From Propionibacterium sp. (GTDB lineage: Bacteria; Actinomycetota; Actinomycetes; Propionibacteriales; Propionibacteriaceae): a stretch of DNA of 5,267 nucleotides. The stretch's first letter is position 1. Each line of letters opens with the position of its first letter. A model generated the notes under the pieces. That model saw nothing but the letters and a program-made list of their open reading frames with translations. It was not told the DNA's origin and made no database searches. Both the position numbers and the translations under genes were made by a program. Positions 1 to 5,119 of this stretch are shown here, piece after piece. The DNA lies in the NCBI GenBank assembly GCA_012719335.1, contig JAAYAO010000018.1, forward strand, positions 1 through 5,267. Direction: 5' to 3'.

Positions 1-383
1 CCGTAGTAGTCGTTGGAGCCGAAGACGAACACCCCCGGCACATCCAGCAGTGGGCCCAGCGCGGTGAGTACCGGCTCGACCGCATCGGACGAGCCGAGGT
101 TGTCGCCGGTGTTGACCACCAGGTCGGGCTGCAGGCCGGCCAATCGGCGGACGAAGTCCTGCTTGCGCCCTTGCCGGGGCACCAGATGCAGGTCCGAAAC
201 CTGCAACACCCGAATCGGACGCGCGTCCGCCGGCAGCACCGGCACGTTCACCCGGCGCAACTCGAACCAGCGGGCCTCCCACACACCCCACGAGAAGCCG
301 GCCACGCCGATCCCGGCGAGGGCCGCGGCGCCCCCCGCGAGCACGCGGGGGAGCCGGGATGCCCCGGACGTGCGCCGGGTCAT
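1..383 (-). CDS. Membrane-anchored metallophosphoesterase (Rv3683/YaeI-like), N-terminal 127 codons; runs off the window
   Basis: This is the start of a calcineurin-like metallophosphoesterase, a two-metal enzyme that hydrolyses phosphoesters; the substrate cannot be told from the sequence. Residues about 11-35 form a hydrophobic Ala/Gly-rich segment after a basic N-terminus, so a signal anchor placing the domain outside the membrane is likely. Metal-binding motifs appear in order: SDLH (D64, H66), GDN (G93, D94, N95) and GSNDYY (122-127), the last standing where most relatives have GNH(D/E). The ATG overlaps the stop of the upstream penicillin-binding protein as ATGA (380-383) and has no good Shine-Dalgarno in front of it, so translation probably depends on coupling to that gene. 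The 3' two thirds lies beyond position 1. Family assignment is firm. The link to Rv3683 rests on motif style and gene order recalled from M. tuberculosis. Confidence 0.9.
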   Translation of the reverse strand, partial: MTRRTSGASRLPRVLAGGAAALAGIGVAGFSWGVWEARWFELRRVNVPVLPADARPIRVLQVSDLHLVPRQGRKQDFVRRLAGLQPDLVVNTGDNLGSSDAVEPVLTALGPLLDVPGVFVFGSNDYY

Positions 384-2842
384 GGGGTCGGGTCGTTACC
401 GGGCTGCTCCGGTTGGTTGCCGCCCTCGTTGTCGCTCGGCGGCTTCGGGGCCTGTTGGGTCTGCGACGGCTCCGGCCGCTTCGTCTCCGCCGGCTCCTCA
501 CGCTTCGGCGGGGGCGGCGGCTTCGGCTTGGGGCCGGCCGAGAAGTACATGTAGATGTTGCCCCACTCCTCGACCGTGTCGGTCGGGTGGATACCGAGGT
601 AGGTGCCCCGCCCGGAGTTGTGGTGGCGGTTCTGCTTGATCACCGTGAAGCCGGCATTCTCCAGCTTGATCTGGGCCTCCTGGGCCGACAGGCCGCTGAC
701 ATCGGGCACCTTCACCATCTTGGGCTCGAAGGCGCCGGGCTTGACCGCGGTGAACTTGGTCTTCGGCTTGCCCTCGAGGGCCTGGCGCATTGCCGGGGTG
801 TAGATCCGGCCGGCGTCACCCGAGCCGGAACCCTCCAGCCACATACCGGTCGACAACCGCTTGCCCTTCAACGACTTGCGGCGGTCCTTCCAGTACGGGT
901 GGGTCTTGTCGACCGCGATCATCGCCACCCCGGTCATCTCCGGGGTGTAGCCGGCGAACCACACGGCGGCGTTCGAGTCTGTGGTGCCGGTCTTGCCGGC
1001 CTGCGGGTAACCACCCGGGATCCGCACCCGGGTACCGGTACCGCTGCTCATCACGCCCTGCAGCAGTTCGTTCACGCCGTCGGCGACCTCGGCGGGCATC
1101 ACCTGCTCACAGTTGGCCGAGGGCACCTCCAAACTCTTGCCGTCATGGGTGGCGATCGACTCCAGCACCACCGGCTCACAGTGCATACCGCGTCCGGCGA
1201 AGGTGTTGTAGGCCTCGGCCATCGACAGCGGGGTGATGTCCAGCGAACCCAGGGTCACCGAGGGGAACCACGAGGGGCAGGCCATCGGGTCCTGCTTGCA
1301 GGCCTCACCCTTGGCGGTCAGCGAGCCACCCATCGACTGCTCGACACCGATCTTCTCGGCCATCTTCATGGTGTTGCACACCCCAGCGGCCTTCACCAGG
1401 TGCACGAAGTAGGTGTTCACTGACCAGTTGGTGGCCTGCCGCATGTTCATCAACGCGGCACTGCGGGTGGAGTTCGAGACTTTCCAGTTACCCATCTGGA
1501 ACGGGCCGTCACAGGAGGTGAAGGTCTGACCCCGGAAGTTCTGCGGGGAGGTCGAGTTGAACTGCTTGCTCATCGGAATGCCGCGTTCCAGAGCCGCGGC
1601 CAGGGTGATCGCCTTGAACGTCGACCCGGCCTGGTAACCCTCGGCACCACCCATCGCGGAGGAGGCGGCGTAGTTGTAGAAGGTCTGGCCCTTGCCGGTA
1701 CCCATCTCCGGGCGCGACTGCGCCATCGCGGTGATCAGGCCGGTGCCGGGCTCCATCATCACCAGCACACCCAGGGCCGGATCCTCGGCACCGACGACCC
1801 GCGCCACCGACTTCTCGGCCTCGCGCTGGGCGTCCGGATCGATCTTGGTGTGAATGAGCAGGCCCCCACGGTTGAGCATGTTCTCGCGTTCCTTGGGGGT
1901 CGCCCCCAGGCTCTCGGTGTTCAGCAGGGTGCGCCGGACGTAGTCACACAGGAAGGGGAACTCGGTGCCCACACACCCGTTGCGGGTCGGCCGGACCTTG
2001 CTGGCGTCCCACTCCACCTTCTTCGCCTCGTCGGCCTGTTCCTGGGTGACCGCGCCGACCTCGGCCATCCGGTTCAACACCACATTGCGCCGTTCGAGGG
2101 CGGCTCGCGGGTTGGCGACCGGGTTCACCGAGTCGGGGCTCTGCACCAGACCGGCCAGCATCGCGGACTGATCGAGGGTCAGCTTGTCGGCGGTGGTGCC
2201 GAAGTAGTGCTGGGCGGCGGCCTGCACGCCGTAGGCGCCGTCACCGTAGTAGGCGATGTTCAGGTAGCGCTCGAGGATCTCGTCCTTGCTCAGTTCGTCC
2301 TCGACCGCGATGGCGTAGCGCAGCTCCTGGATCTTGCGGGCGTAGGTGGTCTCGGTGGCCTTGCGCACGGCCTCCTTGTCACCCTCGGCCATCGCCTTCT
2401 CGACGAGCACCATCTTCACGTACTGCTGGGTGATGCTCGAACCACCCTGGGTGGAACCACCCGAGGTGTTGCGCAACAGAGCGCGCAGGGTGGCCCGCAG
2501 GTCCATCGCCCCGTGCTCGTAGAAGCGGTGGTCCTCGATGGCGATCTGGGCCTGCCGCATCACCGGGGCAATACGGTCCAGGGACACGTACACCCGGTTC
2601 TCTTCGTAGAAGAACGCCAAGATCGAACCATCGGCGGCCAGTACCCGGGATCGCTCCATCTGCGGTGGCGTCTTCAGTTCCGCGGGCAGCATGGTGAGCC
2701 CGGTGGCGGTCGCCTTGGTGGCCGAGCCGGCCACCAGCGTTACCGGAAGCAGAAGTGCCGCCGAGACCAAGCCCAACAGGACGCTGACCACGACGAACGA
2801 GATGGCTGAGGAACCGATCGTTCCCAGTCGTTTCGCGCGCAT
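380..2842 (-). CDS. ponA2: PonA2-like bifunctional class A penicillin-binding protein with PASTA domain (820 aa)
   Basis: Peptidoglycan synthase acting outside the membrane: a glycosyltransferase polymerises lipid II and a transpeptidase cross-links the strands. A short basic N-terminus is followed by one membrane helix (about 13-39). The GT51 domain (about 65-260) has the catalytic Glu E103 in EDHRFYEHG, GGSSITQQ at 133-140 and RKIQE at 169-173. The transpeptidase has SxxK at S407-K410 (STFK), SxN at 474-476 (SVN) and KTGT at 617-620. One PASTA domain (about 708-770) starts KVPDVSGLSA and is followed by a 50-residue Pro/Lys/Glu-rich tail. Length is close to M. tuberculosis PonA2 (about 810 aa), and GC...FLCDYV (C290, C299) matches a cysteine pair I recall there. 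All eight cysteines are extracytoplasmic. The ATG at 2842 is the only sensible start: it precedes the membrane helix and lies 7 nt after a -10-like box. All catalytic motifs are intact. The stop overlaps the next start (ATGA), so the two genes form one operon. Confidence 0.95.
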   Translation of the reverse strand: MRAKRLGTIGSSAISFVVVSVLLGLVSAALLLPVTLVAGSATKATATGLTMLPAELKTPPQMERSRVLAADGSILAFFYEENRVYVSLDRIAPVMRQAQIAIEDHRFYEHGAMDLRATLRALLRNTSGGSTQGGSSITQQYVKMVLVEKAMAEGDKEAVRKATETTYARKIQELRYAIAVEDELSKDEILERYLNIAYYGDGAYGVQAAAQHYFGTTADKLTLDQSAMLAGLVQSPDSVNPVANPRAALERRNVVLNRMAEVGAVTQEQADEAKKVEWDASKVRPTRNGCVGTEFPFLCDYVRRTLLNTESLGATPKERENMLNRGGLLIHTKIDPDAQREAEKSVARVVGAEDPALGVLVMMEPGTGLITAMAQSRPEMGTGKGQTFYNYAASSAMGGAEGYQAGSTFKAITLAAALERGIPMSKQFNSTSPQNFRGQTFTSCDGPFQMGNWKVSNSTRSAALMNMRQATNWSVNTYFVHLVKAAGVCNTMKMAEKIGVEQSMGGSLTAKGEACKQDPMACPSWFPSVTLGSLDITPLSMAEAYNTFAGRGMHCEPVVLESIATHDGKSLEVPSANCEQVMPAEVADGVNELLQGVMSSGTGTRVRIPGGYPQAGKTGTTDSNAAVWFAGYTPEMTGVAMIAVDKTHPYWKDRRKSLKGKRLSTGMWLEGSGSGDAGRIYTPAMRQALEGKPKTKFTAVKPGAFEPKMVKVPDVSGLSAQEAQIKLENAGFTVIKQNRHHNSGRGTYLGIHPTDTVEEWGNIYMYFSAGPKPKPPPPPKREEPAETKRPEPSQTQQAPKPPSDNEGGNQPEQPGNDPTP

Positions 2843-2849
2843 GATCTCC

Positions 2850-2879
2850 AGAGTACGTGAACGATCCGGCCATCCCCAA
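2850..2879 (-). promoter_or_regulatory. Candidate promoter for ponA2, probably giving a leaderless transcript
   Basis: Reading the minus strand, TTGGGG (2879-2874) is a weak -35 candidate, then 18 nt, then TACTCT (2855-2850), which fits the actinobacterial TANNNT -10 pattern. The -10 ends exactly 7 nt before the ponA2 ATG, so the expected first transcribed base is at or next to the A of ATG. A GGAG lies only 3 nt before the ATG, too close for ordinary ribosome binding, which agrees with leaderless initiation. The -10 fit and spacing are seen; the promoter function is inferred. Confidence 0.45.
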
Positions 2880-2921
2880 TCGAAACGCCCCCGATCTGGC
2901 GTGCCGACTGGACGAATCCCG

Positions 2922-2933
2922 TACCGCGCGGTA
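2922..2933. repeat. 12-bp perfect palindrome TACCGCGCGGTA in the arsA2-ponA2 spacer
   Basis: TACCGCGCGGTA reads the same on both strands. It sits in the only sizeable gap of the window, upstream of the candidate ponA2 promoter by about 43 bp. It could be a dimeric regulator site, or simply part of the adjacent hairpin arm (2928-2948), which it overlaps. No second copy is visible in the spacer. Confidence 0.35.
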
Positions 2934-2948
2934 AGCCCCGGCTACCGC
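2928..2948 (-). terminator. Hairpin abutting the arsA2 stop codon; possible weak terminator
   Basis: Immediately after the TAG of the second ATPase, GCGGTAGCC can pair with GGC-T-TACCGC, giving about 8 base pairs with one bulged T and a short G-rich loop. No T-run follows, so this is not a classical intrinsic terminator, though GC-rich actinobacteria often use hairpins without a T-tract. It may attenuate read-through from the ATPase genes into ponA2 or protect the 3' end of their mRNA. Pairing is seen; function is inferred. Confidence 0.3.
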
Positions 2949-4106
2949 CTATTCGGCTACTTGCCCCCCGGCCAGTTGCCCGGCCACCGTGCGCAGGGTG
3001 TCGATGCTGGTCACATCCGAATCCAGGGCGAAGGCCCGCGCGGTGGGGGCGCCGGGATGTTTGGTGGCGAACCGGGCCACCAGATCACGTTCCCGGCGCA
3101 TCATCTGCATCCGGGCCGCGTGCCGGCGCAGCGCCACCACTTCGATGTCGTGGCCGGTGTTGTCGAGATCCTCGGCCAGGGAACAGGAGCGTTCGGCCGA
3201 CAACTCGGCCACCCGCGAGGTGTGCACCCGGTTCAGGATCAGGCCGGCCAGCGGCATGCGTTCCCCGGCCAATCGGTCGACGAAGAAGGACGCCTCGCGC
3301 AGCGCGTCCCGTTCGGGGGCAGCCACCACCAGAAAGGTCGTCCAGTCCGAGGCGAGGGTGGCCAGGGTCTGCTCGGCCCGCTGCCGGAAACCGCCGAACA
3401 GGGCTTCGAAGGCGGTGACGAAGGTTTGCACGTCGCGCAGCAACTGCCCACCGAGCACCTTCGACATCGCCCCGACCACCAGGTTCACCCCGACGCTCAT
3501 CAACTTCATCGGCCCCCGCGCCGGCATCAGGAACAGTTTCAGCATCTTGCCGTCGAGCAGGTTGCTGAGATGCTCCGGGGCGTCCAGGAAGTCCAGCGCC
3601 GACCGGGACGGGGGAGTGTCCACCACGATCAGGTCCCACCGTCCGGTCTGTTCGGACTGGCGGTGCAACTGGCCGAGTTTCTCCATCGCCATGTACTCCT
3701 GGGTGCCGGAGAAGGACGTGGACAGGGCCTCGTAGAAGGGGTTGGCGAAAATCTGCTGCGCCTTCTCGGGGCTGGAATGGGCCAGCACCACATCGTCGAA
3801 GGTGCGCTTCATGTCCAGCATCATCGCGTCCAGGGAACCGCCCCGGCTGGTGTCGATCGCCGCCACCGGACGAGGGGTGTTGTCCAACTCGTCGATCCCC
3901 AGGGACTGGGCCAGTCGTTTGGCCGGGTCGATGGTCAACACCACCACCTTGCGGCCGGCTTCGGCGGCGCGCACCGCCAGGGAGGCCGACACCGTGGTCT
4001 TGCCGACCCCGCCGGACCCGCAACAGATCACGATCCGCTTGCTGGTGTCGGCCAGCAACGCGTCCACGTCCAGTCGGGGCAGGTCACCGCGCACATCGTT
4101 CTTCAT
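2949..4106 (-). CDS. ArsA/Get3-family ATPase, second subunit (Rv3680/BagB-like), 385 aa
   Basis: Cytoplasmic P-loop ATPase of the ArsA/Get3 (TRC40) family. The P-loop GSGGVGKTT (30-38) has Ser31 where the ArsA/MinD class usually has the signature lysine. TIDPAKRL (58-65) supplies the switch I Asp (D60), and DTPPSR (163-168) is the A-loop/switch II region. Residues about 185-240 form hydrophobic, Met-rich helices (M188, M194, M200, M203, M214) where Get3 has its client-binding part. The length matches M. tuberculosis Rv3680 (386 aa as I recall), with near-identical stretches such as GTQEYMAMEKLGQL. There is no CxxC, so no Get3-type zinc clasp. The ATG at 4106 is chosen because GGAGGT lies 6 nt upstream and homology begins there; an in-frame start at 4256 would add 50 Arg/Pro-rich residues overlapping the neighbour's C-terminal frame. 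Its ATG overlaps a TGA ending the upstream ATPase frame. Arsenite transport is unlikely: no arsB or arsR is visible. Confidence 0.93.
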   Translation of the reverse strand: MKNDVRGDLPRLDVDALLADTSKRIVICCGSGGVGKTTVSASLAVRAAEAGRKVVVLTIDPAKRLAQSLGIDELDNTPRPVAAIDTSRGGSLDAMMLDMKRTFDDVVLAHSSPEKAQQIFANPFYEALSTSFSGTQEYMAMEKLGQLHRQSEQTGRWDLIVVDTPPSRSALDFLDAPEHLSNLLDGKMLKLFLMPARGPMKLMSVGVNLVVGAMSKVLGGQLLRDVQTFVTAFEALFGGFRQRAEQTLATLASDWTTFLVVAAPERDALREASFFVDRLAGERMPLAGLILNRVHTSRVAELSAERSCSLAEDLDNTGHDIEVVALRRHAARMQMMRRERDLVARFATKHPGAPTARAFALDSDVTSIDTLRTVAGQLAGGQVAE

Positions 4107-4297
4107 CGGCCCACCTCCCCGGGCAGTTGCCGCGACAGGGCATCGGCGAGGGTGAACAGGGTCGCCCGGTCGACCCCGGCCGGGTCGTCGGGGAGCTCGA
4201 TCAGCGGCAGGCCGAGTTCGTCCAACCGGGTTCGGCAGGCCCGCTCGTTGGTCCACCAGGTCGCGTCGAAGGCCAACTCGGCGGCCAGGGCGGTGTT
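4103..4297 (-). pseudogene. C-terminal remnant of the first ATPase, in frame beyond the amber codon (64 codons)
   Basis: After the TAG at 4300-4298 the same frame stays open for 64 codons and ends at TGA (4105-4103), which overlaps the next ATG as ATGA. The reading is protein-like: it includes NERACRTRLDELGLPLIELP, aligning with the C-terminal ARAEIAQQLDALQVPRLELP of M. tuberculosis Rv3679 as I recall it, then a DPAGVDRATLFTLADALSRQ helix corresponding to its last helix. Of the 64 codons, 59 end in G or C, as expected of translated sequence in this genome. Together with the preceding gene it would give a protein of about 324 residues (334 from the GTG start), the normal family length. It has no start codon or ribosome binding site of its own, so it is expressed only if the TAG is read through or is not real. 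Confidence 0.8.
4113..4118 (-). promoter_or_regulatory. Strong Shine-Dalgarno (GGAGGT) of the second ATPase gene
   Basis: On the minus strand GGAGGT is followed by 6 nt and then ATG (4106-4104). This decides the start of the second ATPase against the upstream in-frame start at 4256. It also means the gene can be translated even if ribosomes stop early at the amber codon in the preceding gene. Confidence 0.8.
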
Positions 4298-5077
4298 CTA
4301 GGCCTCGCCCAGCCCCGGCACCTGCACCGGTAGTTCGCCGGCGGTGGCGCGGGCGAGCTGTTCGGCCGGCAGGGGGAGTTCGGTGATCCGATTGCAGATC
4401 ACCGACCCGACGCTGATGCCGGTGGGGGTGAGTTCGGCGACCGCTTCCCGCGTTTCGGTGACCGGCATGTCCTGCAGCAGGGTGACCAAGTGCACCACGG
4501 TGTGCTCGGAGCGGAACAACTGGATGATCGAATCGGCCTGCTTGTGGATCGGCCCCATCTTCGCCAGCCCCGCAACCGCTTCGTGGACGTTCAGGAAGGC
4601 GCCGATCCGGCCGGTGGGGGGTGCGTCCAGCACCACCGCGTCGTAGGCGTTGCGGCGTCCCTTCAGTTTGCGGCGCACCGCCTCGTAGACCTTGCCGGTG
4701 AGCAACACATCACGCAGGCCCGGGGCGATCGAGGTGGCGAAATCGTAGACCCCGAACCGATCCAGGGCCTTGCCGGCCAAACCCAACTTGTAGAACCGGT
4801 CCAGGTACTCCAACAGTGCCGAGCGGGCGTCGATCGACAGGCCGTGGACGGCACCCCCGGACGCGGTGCGCAACAGCAACGGCTCGGTGGCCGGGGCCAA
4901 CCGGGGCACCTCGAACAGTTCGGACAGGGCGTGGCGGTCCTCCACCTCGCACAGCAGCACTCGGCGGCCCCCGCCGGCCAAGGCGCACGCCAAGGCTGCG
5001 GCAACCGTTGTCTTGCCGGTACCGCCCTTGCCGCTGACGATGTGCAGGGAATGCCCCGTGGCGCGGCCGGCGGTCAT
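4298..5077 (-). CDS. ArsA/Get3-family ATPase, first subunit (Rv3679/BagA-like), cut short by an in-frame TAG (259 aa)
   Basis: Cytoplasmic ATPase, partner of the following gene. Numbered from the ATG at 5077: deviant Walker A SGKGGTGKTT (15-24) with signature lysine K17; CEVEDRHALSELF (43-55) at switch I, without the usual DPA; APGLRDVLLTGK (118-129); and DAPPTGR (151-157) as A-loop. These match M. tuberculosis Rv3679 (340 aa as I recall) closely, including LHIVSGKGG, YDFATSIAPGLRDVLLTGK and the HLVTLLQ strand (196-202). The frame stops at TAG (4300-4298), about 65 residues short of family length, and continues in frame as the C-terminal remnant. The missing part holds a late beta strand and helix, so a 259-residue product may not fold properly. 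Start choice is uncertain: GTG at 5107 (269 aa) or TTG codons are alternatives, none with a Shine-Dalgarno; ATG is preferred because a TANNNT box lies 7 nt upstream. Confidence 0.85.
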   Translation of the reverse strand: MTAGRATGHSLHIVSGKGGTGKTTVAAALACALAGGGRRVLLCEVEDRHALSELFEVPRLAPATEPLLLRTASGGAVHGLSIDARSALLEYLDRFYKLGLAGKALDRFGVYDFATSIAPGLRDVLLTGKVYEAVRRKLKGRRNAYDAVVLDAPPTGRIGAFLNVHEAVAGLAKMGPIHKQADSIIQLFRSEHTVVHLVTLLQDMPVTETREAVAELTPTGISVGSVICNRITELPLPAEQLARATAGELPVQVPGLGEA

Positions 5078-5084
5078 GCTCGCC

Positions 5085-5090
5085 AAACTA
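5085..5090 (-). promoter_or_regulatory. Candidate -10 box (TAGTTT) for a leaderless transcript of the first ATPase gene
   Basis: TAGTTT on the minus strand fits TANNNT and ends exactly 7 nt before the ATG at 5077, the same geometry as the box before ponA2. No convincing -35 is visible 16-19 nt further upstream, and no Shine-Dalgarno precedes the ATG. It would give the ATPase pair a promoter independent of the upstream gene. The site is seen; its use is inferred. Confidence 0.35.
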
Positions 5091-5119
5091 CCGGGTCGGC
5101 CCAACACACGTCGGTCGGG

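Noticed and set aside
1031..1042. Perfect 12-bp palindrome GGTACCGGTACC
   Set aside because: It lies inside ponA2 and simply encodes the conserved Gly-Thr-Gly-Thr stretch before the KTG motif, so the repeat follows from the codons.
359..2809. Two further long plus-strand frames (359-1423 and 1850-2809) opposite ponA2
   Set aside because: Both are antisense to intact catalytic domains and encode low-information His/Gly/Val/Leu-rich sequence with no motif.
2379..2948. The second ATPase frame stays open past its TAG, through the spacer and far into ponA2, which could suggest general TAG read-through
   Set aside because: The protein already ends at family length at the TAG, and the downstream reading is an out-of-frame shadow of ponA2 with no homology. 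This TAG acts as a normal stop, so genome-wide recoding of TAG is not supported and the amber codon at 4298 is a local event.
4107..4256. A 50-codon N-terminal extension of the second ATPase starting at 4256
   Set aside because: The added residues are Arg/Pro-rich and lie in a different frame from the first ATPase's C-terminus, which is the real coding frame there. GGAGGT and homology both point to the ATG at 4106.
2691..4301. Long open frame on the plus strand (536 codons)
   Set aside because: It is antisense to the second ATPase and the start of ponA2, both with full motif support. Its product is His/Gly/Pro-rich without a recognisable domain, as expected of a shadow frame in GC-rich DNA.
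2949..5077. Arsenite-efflux operon (arsA with arsB/arsR)
   Set aside because: No arsenite permease, arsR or arsD is present. The pair matches the Rv3679-Rv3680 type in sequence and neighbours rather than resistance ArsA.
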